A stretch of DNA of 58,353 nucleotides, taken from positions 1 through 58,353 of the forward strand of contig JAAYSV010000043.1 of the NCBI GenBank assembly GCA_012518215.1, given 5' to 3'. Below the pieces are notes generated by a model. It made no database searches and was not told where the DNA came from. It saw only the letters and a list, made by a program, of their open reading frames with translations. Origin of the DNA: Bacillota bacterium. GTDB taxonomy: Bacteria; Bacillota; Dethiobacteria; DTU022; PWGO01. Position numbers and translations under genes: made by a program. Below are positions 1 through 9,456 of this stretch, piece by piece. Each line of letters starts with the position of its first letter. The first letter of the stretch is position 1.

Positions 1-526
1 CACCGAGTGTCAGCATGGATAAACCAAGCCCCGTGTACGGAGAGAGGTAAATAGCACTCAATTTCAAGAGAATCATCAGGATATTGGTATAGATTAGCCC
101 CACGGCGGCAGTTTTCACACGTTCGTTTCTGGGTGTACCACTTCTGAAGTAATAACCCCATCCGGCAACAAAGGCGCTGCTTGAAAAAGCGCTTAGAGCC
201 AGAGCAATGGCCCACAGTGGAGAAGGTGGATAAAAGAAAACGGCGGAACCAATGATGCAAACAGCCATCGAAATCAGCATCAAACGCTTCGCTATTTTCT
301 TGCTCTTGATCAGAAAACCCCAGAAAAGCAAGCCTGCCACCGTGGCAGCCACTGCAGCGAGAGTCATTTGTTGGGGGTTGATACCGAACATTTCAGCAAT
401 TTCGAGAAATATCTGCCCTTGAAAGGGCAATGACAACATCCACGAAGAAAAAAGAACCAGAACAATGATGGAAAGACTACGTTCACCTGTAATGGGGTAA
501 TTTCCATGGACTTTTTTTTCTGTCAT
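1..526 (-). CDS. MFS-like multi-pass membrane protein (C-terminus beyond window edge)
   Basis: This reading frame begins at ATG 526 behind a purine-rich ribosome site (GAGGGGGG, about 7 nt upstream) and runs off the left edge without a stop, so only about 175 N-terminal residues are visible. They form five to six hydrophobic helices separated by short basic loops such as KSKKIAKR and RSGTPRNERVK. That alternation resembles one half of a major-facilitator-type transporter. No substrate signature is visible. The assignment rests on membrane topology and loop charge only; another polytopic family is possible. Confidence 0.55.
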   Translation of the reverse strand, partial: MTEKKVHGNYPITGERSLSIIVLVLFSSWMLSLPFQGQIFLEIAEMFGINPQQMTLAAVAATVAGLLFWGFLIKSKKIAKRLMLISMAVCIIGSAVFFYPPSPLWAIALALSAFSSSAFVAGWGYYFRSGTPRNERVKTAAVGLIYTNILMILLKLSAIYLSPYTGLGLSMLTLG

Positions 527-589
527 TCCCACAGCCCCCCTCTTCAGATCCAGGGAATATCCCCCGATAAATAACGTAACTTCGGTTTG

Positions 590-620
590 ATTATAATGCA
601 TTATCTTACCATATTGTCAT
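590..620 (-). promoter_or_regulatory. Candidate promoter of the truncated membrane-protein gene
   Basis: On the minus strand a consensus TATAAT (590-595) lies 17 nt downstream of GACAAT (613-618), or 19 nt from ATGACA. A perfect 12-bp palindrome (ATAATGCATTAT, 593-604) overlaps the -10 box and could be an operator. The -35 match is weak. Confidence 0.3.
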
Positions 621-707
621 AAAAATTTTTTATTTTCCCCCGAAGCTGCCGGATAAAACAACTGACAATTGCGACCGGTAACAGTCGGTACAAACCCCCG
701 TTGCGGA

Positions 708-1319
708 TTATGAACCGCTCAGCAGTATCGCTTCTACAAACGCGGCTACAATCAATAGCAAGATACTGGTCACGGCAACAATCGTTTCAGGCGTGTCAAA
801 TTTGATTTCTTTCAATTTTCTGGTCTCCGCCCACCGCCTGGCCGGGAAGGTGCTGGCAATATATAGTGATTTCGTGAGTGTTACGGCGCATGCCAGTGCA
901 TAGGCCGTCGTCTCCCACAGGCCTACTTTCAAATATTGAATATTTGCCTCGTGGACATCCACAAAGGGAAATTCAAAAGAATTGGATCCTGCTACAATTC
1001 CTGTAACGATACCTTGAACAAGCAGAATCAATAACCCGGGCGTGAATACACCGAACCTGACAAAAATATTGCCCCCTGCGATGAGCAACAGAAGGATCAG
1101 GTTATTGCCTGAAATGGCCAAAAAAGTTTTGAAACACCCCCCCGATCCCCTGTCCATATACCCTGTTTCAGGAGCACCCATCCAGGCATCGGGGTTGTAA
1201 AAATAGTTGATAGCAAACACTATCCACATTACCGCCTGGAATGCAACCCAGATAATTATGACTCTTCTGTACACGTTAGCCCGGTACAAACCCAGTATCC
1301 TGTCCTTGATTGTTTTCAA
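708..1319 (-). CDS. SpoIIM-like (stage II sporulation protein M family) membrane protein
   Basis: A 203-residue protein with about five hydrophobic segments: residues 17-38, 70-90, 95-112, 130-150 and a C-terminal helix at 181-200. The middle section, with ISGNN, a GIVTGIV turn and a GLWETTAYALA helix, resembles the conserved core of SpoIIM/DUF95 proteins, which have paired helices around N-N and G-x-x-G motifs followed by a helix with an acidic residue. In sporulators SpoIIM works with SpoIID and SpoIIP in engulfment; more distant members have unknown roles. The likely start is TTG at 1319 behind AAAGGAG. The gene stands alone between a transporter fragment and a divergent glucosidase. The coding call is firm; the family call is a moderate inference from memory. 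Confidence 0.6.
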   Translation of the reverse strand: MKTIKDRILGLYRANVYRRVIIIWVAFQAVMWIVFAINYFYNPDAWMGAPETGYMDRGSGGCFKTFLAISGNNLILLLLIAGGNIFVRFGVFTPGLLILLVQGIVTGIVAGSNSFEFPFVDVHEANIQYLKVGLWETTAYALACAVTLTKSLYIASTFPARRWAETRKLKEIKFDTPETIVAVTSILLLIVAAFVEAILLSGS

Positions 1320-1405
1320 GTTTCATCCGCTCCTTTTGAAATCATCCCCGATCCACCATCAGGAACCTGGCAAATCAAAACCATCCGTGCAGGGCAGACC
1401 CCATG

Positions 1406-1435
1406 ATTATACATATCAAGAAAGAAAACAATCAA
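1406..1435 (-). promoter_or_regulatory. Candidate promoter for the SpoIIM-like gene
   Basis: On the minus strand TTGATT (1430-1435) and a perfect TATAAT (1406-1411) are 18 nt apart, giving a leader of roughly 80 nt before the TTG start at 1319. Confidence 0.4.
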
Positions 1436-1564
1436 CAAGATAAAAATGGGTGTATTCTGCCAATGGGGATGTAGGCAGCCCGGCTAGCAGGAGCAAGGTA
1501 TAATTCATTCCATACCCCGGTACCTGTCAGGTCCCGAATATGACGGATTGGCACGGCCAGATTA

Positions 1565-1594
1565 TTGACACTCCGCACAAATATTTGTTATTCT
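1565..1594 (+). promoter_or_regulatory. Candidate promoter of the GH3 beta-glucosidase gene
   Basis: A perfect -35 box TTGACA (1565-1570) is followed after 18 nt by TATTCT (1589-1594, four of six consensus bases). The gene starts about 37 nt downstream behind GGGAGG. Confidence 0.45.
1577..1588. promoter_or_regulatory. 12-bp palindromic operator candidate inside the glucosidase promoter
   Basis: ACAAATATTTGT is a perfect 12-bp palindrome lying wholly in the spacer between the -35 and -10 boxes. A dimeric repressor bound there would block RNA polymerase. It does not have the CG centre usual for LacI-family or CcpA sites, so the regulator cannot be named. Confidence 0.35.
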
Positions 1595-1631
1595 TGATCT
1601 GGTCAGAAAATATACTATCGGGAGGTTCACA

Positions 1632-4097
1632 ATGTCAACAAAAATAAATCAAATATTGGCCAAACTTACCCTGGAAGAGAAAGCCGCTCTGTGCTCGGGA
1701 ATAAATAACTGGGAGACTACCCCGATAAAAAGGCTGGAAATACCCGCCGTGATGGTGGCTGATGGCCCCCACGGCCTTCGCAAAGAGGTCGAATCGGCAG
1801 CCGTCACCAATGTATTCAAAGACACCGTTCCGGCAACCTGTTTCCCTCCCGCGGTTACCCTGGCCAGCACCTGGGATACCGATCTGGCCCGGGAGGTTGG
1901 CAATGCCATTGCTTCTGAAAGCCTTGATCAGGGGGTATCAACAGTACTTGGACCGGGGATAAACATCAAAAGAAGCCCCCTGTGCGGACGCAACTTCGAA
2001 TATTTCAGCGAGGATCCCTACCTCACCGGTGAACTGGCTGCCGCCTACATCCAGGGGGTGCAGGAAAACGGTATCGGCACGTCGTTGAAACATTATGCCG
2101 TCAACTCGCAGGAATACCGCAGATTGACCATCAGCGCCGAAGTTGACGAACGGGCCCTGAGGGAAATCTATCTCAAAGCCTTCGAGATAGCCGTCAAGAA
2201 GTCACAGCCCTACACCATCATGTGCAGTTACAACCTCATCAACGGGGTACATGCCAGTGACAACCGGAAATTGCTGGGGGATATATTGAGGAAGGAATGG
2301 GGATTTGAAGGCATGGTCGTCTCCGACTGGGGTGCGGTCAATGACCGGGTCAAAGGCATCGTGGCCGGACTGGACCTGGAGATGCCTTCATCCAATGGTA
2401 TCCTGGACCGGGAAATCATCGAAGCAGTCAGATCGGGGCGCCTGGATGTCAAGGACCTCGATATTGTCGTTGGAAGAATTCTGCAATTTGTATTCAGATG
2501 TGCCTCCACCAGGGAAAAAACGGCCACATTCAAAGCGGATTACGATAAAAACCATCTTCTGGCCCGGAAAGCCGCTGCAAGCGGTGCTGTCCTGCTCAAA
2601 AATGAAGACGGCATCTTGCCTTTTCCGGATGGTGCAGACCTGGCCGTGATCGGTCAGTTGGCCCGAAATCCCCGCTACCAGGGCAGCGGAAGCAGCAGGA
2701 TAAACCCCAGAAAACTGGTCAGTTTCTGCGACCATATGGACGCGCTCAATGCTCGTTTTTCCTACGCCCCGGGATATACCCTGCAGGGAGATGGATATGA
2801 CAAAAAATACATCGACGATGCCGTTGCACTGGCCAGGAACAAAGAATACGTTCTCGTCTTCATTGGTTTGACCGATGAATATGAATCCGAAAGTTTTGAC
2901 CGTACCCATCTGGAGATGCCCCGGGGCCATAATGAACTTGTCCGCAAACTATGTGAAGTGTCGGACCGCGTGGTCGTTGCTCTGAATTGCGGTTCACCGG
3001 TGAATATGCCCTGGCTGGACAGGGTGGCTGCCGTTCTCAATCTCTATCTGGGTGGGGAAGCAGGAGGGGAAGCAGCCCATGATCTGCTCTTCGGGATGGT
3101 CAACCCTTCCGGGAAACTGGCTGAAACATTTCCTCTGCGCCTGGAAGATGGGCTTTCTTCCGGATATTTTGGCATGGGGCCCAGGAGAATTGAATACAGA
3201 GAGAGTATTTTTGTAGGGTACAGGGATTACGATACCGGAAAAAAAGAAGTCCTCTTCCCCTTCGGTTACGGTCTTTCCTACACGAATTTTTCCTATGCGA
3301 ATCTTGAACTCGGCGCCGATAAAATCAACGAAAACGATACCTTGACCGTCAGTTTTGAACTGAAAAACACGGGCAAACATGATGGCGCGGAGGTAGCCCA
3401 GATCTACATCCGCGATACTGATTCCACCGTTTTCAAAGCCGATAAAGAACTCAAAGGTTTCAAGAAGGTATTTTTGAAAAAGGGTGAAACCCGAACGGCC
3501 ACCATTGATCTGGACAGGGATGCTTTCGCTTTTTACAATACAAAGATCGGCGATTGGTGTGTGGAAAGTGGCGACTACGAGATCCTGGTCGGTTCATCTT
3601 CCAGGGATATACGGCTGCAAGCAACCGTCAAGATAGATGCCGTCAAAAAGGAAATGCCCGACCTGAGACACATCACCCCTTTCTATTACGATTTTCATGG
3701 TGCAGTGGAGGTCCCGTTGAAACAATTTGAAGCCCTGATCGGCAGGGAAATGCCACCCGATACCCCCGTGAAAAGAGGGGAGGTCGACTTCAACAGCACC
3801 ATTGGCGATATCGGTATCACCATCTTTGGAAAGATCTTCAAATGGGCCATCCACAGATTCTCCACCATAGTGTTGCCCAAAGATGCCGAGGAATTTGAAA
3901 AGATCATGGTCAGAAAGGGTGCCATGTCCCTTCCCTTGCGCAGTATCTTCGCCATGACAGACGGAGCCGTAACCTACGATGCCACCCGGGGGCTTCTTGT
4001 GGCCTTCAACGGACAAACATGCAAAGGTTTGTTCCATTTTGCCAGGGCCATGCTCGCCAAAAAACCGCCCCGGAAAACCGAAATATACGTTAAATGA
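1632..4097 (+). CDS. Glycoside hydrolase family 3 beta-glucosidase
   Basis: An 821-residue protein without a signal peptide, so probably cytoplasmic. The N-terminal (beta/alpha)8 domain (about 1-285) carries the GH3 landmarks: DGPHGLR, the K-H-Y motif of the substrate site, and VVSDWGA with Asp232 as the expected nucleophile. The alpha/beta sandwich domain follows (about 300-560). A fibronectin type III-like domain (about 575-650) precedes an extra C-terminal region of about 150 residues, which I have seen in clostridial GH3 enzymes but cannot assign a role. The enzyme should release glucose or a related sugar from the non-reducing end of beta-glucosides; the exact substrate cannot be read from sequence. 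ATG 1632 follows GGGAGG at a good distance. The gene is monocistronic with its own promoter. Confidence 0.92.
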   Translation: MSTKINQILAKLTLEEKAALCSGINNWETTPIKRLEIPAVMVADGPHGLRKEVESAAVTNVFKDTVPATCFPPAVTLASTWDTDLAREVGNAIASESLDQGVSTVLGPGINIKRSPLCGRNFEYFSEDPYLTGELAAAYIQGVQENGIGTSLKHYAVNSQEYRRLTISAEVDERALREIYLKAFEIAVKKSQPYTIMCSYNLINGVHASDNRKLLGDILRKEWGFEGMVVSDWGAVNDRVKGIVAGLDLEMPSSNGILDREIIEAVRSGRLDVKDLDIVVGRILQFVFRCASTREKTATFKADYDKNHLLARKAAASGAVLLKNEDGILPFPDGADLAVIGQLARNPRYQGSGSSRINPRKLVSFCDHMDALNARFSYAPGYTLQGDGYDKKYIDDAVALARNKEYVLVFIGLTDEYESESFDRTHLEMPRGHNELVRKLCEVSDRVVVALNCGSPVNMPWLDRVAAVLNLYLGGEAGGEAAHDLLFGMVNPSGKLAETFPLRLEDGLSSGYFGMGPRRIEYRESIFVGYRDYDTGKKEVLFPFGYGLSYTNFSYANLELGADKINENDTLTVSFELKNTGKHDGAEVAQIYIRDTDSTVFKADKELKGFKKVFLKKGETRTATIDLDRDAFAFYNTKIGDWCVESGDYEILVGSSSRDIRLQATVKIDAVKKEMPDLRHITPFYYDFHGAVEVPLKQFEALIGREMPPDTPVKRGEVDFNSTIGDIGITIFGKIFKWAIHRFSTIVLPKDAEEFEKIMVRKGAMSLPLRSIFAMTDGAVTYDATRGLLVAFNGQTCKGLFHFARAMLAKKPPRKTEIYVK

Positions 4098-4516
4098 CAC
4101 AACCCCGGGGAATGCTGCAGTCAACTTTTTCTTCCGTGTCACATTTCCCCCCTGACCCAATATGCCACTACCGCCCGATCACCTGCATGCCTATCCGACC
4201 TGACAGCCAGATACCCCTGTTACCCATGAAAAAATTTGTCAACATTGTCTGAACACGCATTCATTCAAAGAAATATGCCGGGGGCATCGCGGCCTTCAAT
4301 TGCCGAAGACAGGATTGGCGGTAAAACAACGGGAACAGGAGAAAAATGCGCTGCAAGAACAGGTGTCAAAGCTAGCACTTTTTTGAAATAGCCGATGACA
4401 CCATGCCATTCCGGAATTACCCCGGCTGGCAGGAAATCAAACCGTACTGATGGTATTATATATACAAGTCAATGATCGCTGTGTACTTTTGAAAGGGAGC
4501 CCTGAAGAGCAAAACC
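4098..4516. other. Intergenic region, 419 bp, nothing recognised
   Basis: I see no convincing reading frame, structured RNA or rho-independent terminator between the glucosidase and the acetyltransferase. Confidence 0.5.
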
Positions 4517-5155
4517 ATGATAAACTACCAGATCGCCGGTATGGAACCCCGGGACAGATCAGCAATCAGGAAGATATGTTGTGATACAGGGTACGTCGGT
4601 CAGGACATCAGGCCGTACATCGATGATGAGGAATTATTTGCTGATTTCTGGACTCTCTACTATACCGATTTCGAACCACAATCCACCTTTGTAGCCAGGG
4701 TTGGCGACCTGACCATAGGATACCTCAACGGATGCCTGAATACCCAGCGCTACAATCGCACACTGGCAGTGAGGATAATTCCCCGCCTTCTTTTCGGGGC
4801 AGCCCGGAAACAATATCACATCGGTAAAAAAACAAAAAAATATATACGGGACATGTTTTCGGGAATTTCTGCGGGAAACCCATACCCCCCGCTCGGGCTT
4901 TACCCCGCCCACCTGCATATAAATATCGACAGGGACTACAGGCGAAAAGGGATCGGGGAAGCATTGATGAACCGTTTTTTTACACACCTTCAGGCGCATG
5001 GTATAAAAGGAGTGCACCTGGGTACAACTTCATTGAACAGAAGCGCCGTGCCATTTTACGAAAAAATGGGATTCAAACTTTATTCCAGGGTGAAAAATGA
5101 TTCCTTTGAAGGCCAGAAAGCTTTCTCCCTGACCTACGTCAAATCTTTTCATTGA
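4517..5155 (+). CDS. GNAT-family N-acetyltransferase
   Basis: A 212-residue protein. The C-terminal half has the GNAT acetyl-CoA binding core: a beta-strand with LHINIDRDYRRKGIG, the R/Q-x-x-G-x-G/A pyrophosphate loop, followed by a helix and then the N-R-S-A-V-P-F-Y-E-K-M-G-F motif typical of beta-5/alpha-4. The first 100 residues are less conserved and probably shape the acceptor site. The acceptor (amine, amino acid, peptide or drug) cannot be deduced. The start follows GAAAGGGAG in the leader. The gene stands alone and converges on the partner-protein gene at 5206. Confidence 0.85.
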   Translation: MINYQIAGMEPRDRSAIRKICCDTGYVGQDIRPYIDDEELFADFWTLYYTDFEPQSTFVARVGDLTIGYLNGCLNTQRYNRTLAVRIIPRLLFGAARKQYHIGKKTKKYIRDMFSGISAGNPYPPLGLYPAHLHINIDRDYRRKGIGEALMNRFFTHLQAHGIKGVHLGTTSLNRSAVPFYEKMGFKLYSRVKNDSFEGQKAFSLTYVKSFH

Positions 5156-5205
5156 ATTTGAATCCGCCAAAAGCCATCGAGCTGCCCGGCGTCATTTGTT
5201 GTCGG

Positions 5206-7275
5206 TTACAACAGGTGCATCAGAAGGGTCAAAGATGAGCCGACAAAGGCAAATAAATTCACAATGCGTTCCCACAGGCCCACCTGCCTTCTCTCGGGTG
5301 CAGCCCCACCCTCTTTTTTATCGCTCTTTTCTTCTTCCTTTTCCACTTTCTTCGTCTGCAACAGAAATTGCACATTGCTGTTTATATTTCTTTCATCCAT
5401 GAATGACCTGTAACCGTTGGCCAATTCCTCCATCCTGTCCACCTTGGCCTGGCCAAATCTCATCTCATCTATCCCCTCGATCAATCCTTTCTCGATCTCC
5501 ACGATCCCACGATCATGAATTTCCTTGATGCCATCGGCTAGCAGACGCGGGGCATTTACCAGCTGATCCAGAGCTTCCGGAAGGTCGGCCAAATGATCAT
5601 CCATCTCATTTTCAAGTCGGTTCAGATTGTGCCTGACCTGATCAAAATCAACCCGGTTCAGTTGATCCCGGACAGATTCCAAAGCATCCCCAAACTGTTC
5701 TTCCCTATCCGTTCTCCCATCATCGGTAGCCGGTGGAAGATCTTCATCCAATTTTTCTTCATCGCCATTGCCTGGTGGAAGATCCCCTTCTTCCGGCCCG
5801 GCATTTGCGGGATCGTCAACCGCATCCCCGGCTCCTCCATCCTCTACAAATATCTCTTCCGGCAAGCCGTCTGAATTCTGTTCATCATCACTATTTGCAG
5901 CAGCGTCCATGCCGGTTTTGTTATCTGCCGCTTCTGCAGCCCCCGATCCTTCCGGACCTGCAACAGCCATACCCGAAACAGAAGGCCCGGTCCCGGCTGT
6001 TTCAGCGGGCAATCCCTCGATCCCATCAAGCAAATCAGACCACCTGTCGGAAAAATCGGGATTTTCATCGGTAAGGTCTGGCCACTCATCAGGCCATTCA
6101 TCGGGCAAGTCAGGCCATTCATCGGGCAAGTCAGGCCATTCATCGGGTAGATTGTCAATGACATCTTCCAATTCATCAGTTATATCCGGCAAATCCTGGA
6201 TCCTGTCCAGCAACTCTTCAAGATCATCCCTGCTGGTATTGTCCAGCAGATCTTCAATGGCTTTTACCAGTTCTTCGTTATCTTCAAAGAATGTTTTCAA
6301 CCCTTCCGTTATCTCCAGGGCCATGACCCGAAAACTCTCGAATTCCTCGATCATCACGTTCAGAGCATCATAAAGTTGCATCAATCCCGACCCGATCTGG
6401 GTCACGCCATCGAGCATCTGTACAAAATCATCTTCGAGGTCGATGTCCGGAATGGGCGGCATCTGGGGCATTATGGTCAAGGTGATGGGGTTAAGCTCGA
6501 TATCTACAGCCTGCATATCAATTTCTATCTCTGCATCCGGCAAGGGAAAAGTCATGAATCCCAGATTTATCGTTTCACCTACCACCACCTGGGAACCGTT
6601 GGTTGCACGTATATCCGAAAACTTCTTGCTGTCAACGGTGCAGGTACCCTGAACGACCATGGGAACGCAATTCTCGTCTTCCCTGGCCACACGCCCACCC
6701 TCATAACTATCATAGTAGATCAATCCGTTTTCTTTCAGTTTGTTTTCAAGATTGATGATTATTTTCAGATGGCCGCTGCGGCCTGCCACCTCGGCGGCAC
6801 TCAGCTCCTTTCCGTCGAGCCGGTAGGTGATTCCAATGTCCACGGGCAGTTCCTGCAAGGTGGTTCCCTCGTAGAATATATCACCTTCATCGAGGCTTTC
6901 CTGATCCCACACCACATGGTCATCATTCAGCATCGGAATTTTCTCCGATTTCATGTTATTGACGGAAGTGTAACGTCCGTAATCAACGATGTTATCCAGG
7001 GATCTGTTGTCCATATCGTAAATCCAATTTACCACCTTCAGATCGGCTACCGTCCCATCGGCATTCAACACCACATAAACGGTTTCATTTTTGCAGGCAG
7101 ATGCCCCCGGCCCATCCCCAACGGCGATCTTCTGATCCACCTCTTCCGGTCTGGTGTCTGCCGCTATATCCCCGTTGATCTTGATCAGATCATGCCCCGG
7201 CATGAAAATCAGGGCCGACACCACCAGTGCCACCGAAACTGCAAGATAAGCAATCTTGGTCAAATGTTTTCTCAT
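5206..7275 (-). CDS. Membrane-anchored partner protein of the MMPL exporter, with acidic repeat region
   Basis: A 689-residue protein starting at ATG 7275 behind GGGAGGGA; an in-frame TTG six codons upstream lies within that ribosome site and is less likely. Residues 5-25 form a signal anchor. A beta-rich extracytoplasmic domain (about 30-270) follows, then a long helical region with regularly spaced hydrophobics. In the middle are D-E-W-P-D-L-P repeats and a very acidic, low-complexity Asp/Glu/Gly-rich stretch. A final hydrophobic helix lies at the extreme C-terminus after a Lys/Glu-rich linker, so both ends may be membrane-inserted. The gene follows the MMPL gene by 39 bp in the same orientation, which suggests one transcript and a shared export function. 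I do not recognise a named family; it is reminiscent of YhgE/Pip-type proteins that accompany MMPL transporters. Confidence 0.8.
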   Translation of the reverse strand: MRKHLTKIAYLAVSVALVVSALIFMPGHDLIKINGDIAADTRPEEVDQKIAVGDGPGASACKNETVYVVLNADGTVADLKVVNWIYDMDNRSLDNIVDYGRYTSVNNMKSEKIPMLNDDHVVWDQESLDEGDIFYEGTTLQELPVDIGITYRLDGKELSAAEVAGRSGHLKIIINLENKLKENGLIYYDSYEGGRVAREDENCVPMVVQGTCTVDSKKFSDIRATNGSQVVVGETINLGFMTFPLPDAEIEIDMQAVDIELNPITLTIMPQMPPIPDIDLEDDFVQMLDGVTQIGSGLMQLYDALNVMIEEFESFRVMALEITEGLKTFFEDNEELVKAIEDLLDNTSRDDLEELLDRIQDLPDITDELEDVIDNLPDEWPDLPDEWPDLPDEWPDEWPDLTDENPDFSDRWSDLLDGIEGLPAETAGTGPSVSGMAVAGPEGSGAAEAADNKTGMDAAANSDDEQNSDGLPEEIFVEDGGAGDAVDDPANAGPEEGDLPPGNGDEEKLDEDLPPATDDGRTDREEQFGDALESVRDQLNRVDFDQVRHNLNRLENEMDDHLADLPEALDQLVNAPRLLADGIKEIHDRGIVEIEKGLIEGIDEMRFGQAKVDRMEELANGYRSFMDERNINSNVQFLLQTKKVEKEEEKSDKKEGGAAPERRQVGLWERIVNLFAFVGSSLTLLMHLL
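6091..6153 (-). repeat. Tandem 21-bp coding repeat (three units)
   Basis: Two identical 21-bp units (6091-6111 and 6112-6132) and a third diverged unit (6133-6153) lie head to tail. A partial unit precedes them. They encode the P-D-E-W-P-D-L heptad in the partner protein. Because the unit is a multiple of three, copy-number change would alter protein length without frameshift. Confidence 0.9.
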
Positions 7276-7314
7276 TTCGAAACTCCCTCCCAAGGGTTCT
7301 ATTATTGGAATTTA

Positions 7315-9411
7315 TCAATCCAAAGGCAAAACGGTCTCCTTTGCTTTGGTAATCATCGTGGGCCAGCCCTTTGTAGTCAACTGGAGCGGTTTTTCCATGA
7401 TCAACATCATCGCGGGCAACCCAATAAATATGACGATCATGCTGATAATCGCACCTCTACCTATCATTTTGGTCATCTCTCCCGTCGTTTTGATACTGGC
7501 AATCAGGGAGATACCAAACGTGGCTCCAAACATGGTCAGAGCACTGGTCAAAATTGAACGCCCCGTATCCTCGATTGTCTGCCTCATCGCGTCTATCCTG
7601 CGGGAAAAATTGAAGATATTTTCCTGGTATCTCGAGGCAAACAGAATGGCATAATCTACAGTAGCACCCAGCTGGATCGCCCCTATGATCATCGGTGTCA
7701 GCGAGCTGACCTGCTGACCCTGCAAATAGGGAAAACTGACATTGATCCAGATGGCAATCTGAATCGCCAGAATGAGGATAAAGGGTATGGCGATAGATCT
7801 GAAGCTTATGGCAATGATCAGGAATATAAGAACCACCGAGATATAAAGTACATTGCGGGCATCGGTATCAACCAGTGAGGCCATGTCACGGGTCAATGCC
7901 GAATTCCCTGTAACATAATATTCATCATGCAATGTGGAAGCGTGACTCCGGATATCATCGATAGTGATGAACACATCAGTTTCATGATCGAATTTTTCCA
8001 AAAATATGAGAAAATAGCGATAATCTTCAGCCACAAAATTTTCGATCACATCCTCGGGGATGAACACCTCCGGTATAGCCATGTCCACCTGTTCTGAAAT
8101 CCCCAGCACCGAATCAACGCCTTTGACCGTTTTGATCCTGTCCACCAGTTCTTTCTCCTTGACCCGCCCTTCGTTGCGGGTAATCAGATAGGCCATGTCC
8201 ATGGCCCCGAAGCTGTCCATGATATCGTTTGTTGCCTGCACCGAGCGGGCATGAGCAGGCAGATAATTTTCATTGGAATAATAGTAATCAGCCTTGCTCT
8301 GGGCCAGATAGGCGGGGACCGCCAGGGCAAGCAGGATGATCACAAAAACCCAGCGCCCCTTGATGATCCATCGGGCAATCGACTTGAAGGAGGGCAGCAA
8401 TATCCTGTGCCTGAATCTGCTGGTGAAGTTGTAAGCAACCAGGATCAAACTGGGTAAAAAGGTCAGGTTGACGATCAGGCTGATGATGATCCCTTTCCCC
8501 AGCACCAGACCCATATCCCTTCCTATGCCATTTTGCATCACTGTCAGGGCAAAAAACCCGCCAATGGTGGTCAAGGCACTCGAGGCTATTGTCATCGCCG
8601 TCTTGGATACCGCCGTTTCCATGGCCTTCAAAACGGAAGGATATTTTTCTTTTTCTTCTTCAAAGCGGTGCAGCAAAAATATGGAGAAATCCATCGATAT
8701 ACCCAGTTGCATCACGGCAGCGATGGAAGCAGTCATGAATGATATCTCGCCCATGAAGATGTTTGTGCCCATGTTGATGATGACCGCCACTCCCACCGAG
8801 ATCAGGAAAAGGAGGGGCTCTATATATGAAGAAACGGAGAGGGCCAGGATCAGATAGATCGTTGCCACGGCAATGATCATGTAGATTACCATATCCTTCT
8901 CGGTAATCACCTGCAATTCATTGATGATCGCCGGTTCTCCGCCAAAAACGGTATCATCATCAATCAGATCCTCTATTTCACGGGACGCCAGATTGGTCTG
9001 CAACGAACGGGCATTTTCCTCGAACAACACTTGAAGCAAAACCGAATCTCCGGAAATAAACTGTGTTCTTATATCTTCTTCTATAAACTCTATGGGAACG
9101 AATATATCGGTGTAATCATCAACCCACATGACAGAATCTACGCCTTCAACTTCCTCGATCCTTTTCTTCAGATTCTGCACTTCCCACAATTCTTTGCCCC
9201 GGACCATGATAATACCCACACCGGAAAGGCCAAATTCCTCTTCCAGCAACTGTTCCCCCTGTTTGGAATTCATATCATCGGGCATGTAGGACAGAATGTC
9301 GTAGTTGTTGGGAGTTAAAAAATATCCAATAGCCGCAGGAATCAGAAGAATGACGTAGACTACAATAATGGGGATTCTATATTTTACCGCAAAAACACCC
9401 AGTTTTTTCAC
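7315..9411 (-). CDS. MMPL/RND-type exporter (YdfJ-like)
   Basis: A 698-residue polytopic protein built as two similar halves. Each half begins with a single helix followed by an extracytoplasmic domain of about 130 residues, then five to six helices. The halves carry the MMPL landmarks, for example LGISMDFSIFLLHRFEEE in the first and LGATVDYAILFASRYQEN in the second, whose intramembrane Asp residues fit proton-driven transport. The size matches small MMPL transporters (about 700 residues) of Gram-positive bacteria, which export lipids, siderophores or amphipathic compounds. A TetR gene lies upstream and the anchored partner protein downstream, so this is probably a regulated efflux unit. The substrate is unknown. 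Confidence 0.92.
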   Translation of the reverse strand: MKKLGVFAVKYRIPIIVVYVILLIPAAIGYFLTPNNYDILSYMPDDMNSKQGEQLLEEEFGLSGVGIIMVRGKELWEVQNLKKRIEEVEGVDSVMWVDDYTDIFVPIEFIEEDIRTQFISGDSVLLQVLFEENARSLQTNLASREIEDLIDDDTVFGGEPAIINELQVITEKDMVIYMIIAVATIYLILALSVSSYIEPLLFLISVGVAVIINMGTNIFMGEISFMTASIAAVMQLGISMDFSIFLLHRFEEEKEKYPSVLKAMETAVSKTAMTIASSALTTIGGFFALTVMQNGIGRDMGLVLGKGIIISLIVNLTFLPSLILVAYNFTSRFRHRILLPSFKSIARWIIKGRWVFVIILLALAVPAYLAQSKADYYYSNENYLPAHARSVQATNDIMDSFGAMDMAYLITRNEGRVKEKELVDRIKTVKGVDSVLGISEQVDMAIPEVFIPEDVIENFVAEDYRYFLIFLEKFDHETDVFITIDDIRSHASTLHDEYYVTGNSALTRDMASLVDTDARNVLYISVVLIFLIIAISFRSIAIPFILILAIQIAIWINVSFPYLQGQQVSSLTPMIIGAIQLGATVDYAILFASRYQENIFNFSRRIDAMRQTIEDTGRSILTSALTMFGATFGISLIASIKTTGEMTKMIGRGAIISMIVIFIGLPAMMLIMEKPLQLTTKGWPTMITKAKETVLPLD

Positions 9412-9430
9412 CGATGGCGACGCTCCATTT

Positions 9431-9442
9431 AAACATATGTTT
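9431..9442. promoter_or_regulatory. Palindromic operator candidate downstream of the MMPL promoter
   Basis: AAACATATGTTT is a perfect 12-bp palindrome placed about 10-20 nt after the predicted transcription start. A related TTAAAC element lies next to it. The TGTTTAA/TTAAACA half-sites recur at the TetR gene's own promoter (10188-10198), so the TetR protein is the obvious candidate to bind both. Confidence 0.45.
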
Positions 9443-9456
9443 TAATCGTTTGTTTA

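Noticed and set aside
6079-6153. Tandem repeats considered as a CRISPR array
   Set aside because: The units are contiguous, in frame and have no spacers; they are a coding minisatellite.
6376-7557. A 393-codon open frame on the plus strand
   Set aside because: It lies antisense to the exporter partner gene, has no ribosome site and no family features; the minus-strand frame has signal anchor and ordered domains.
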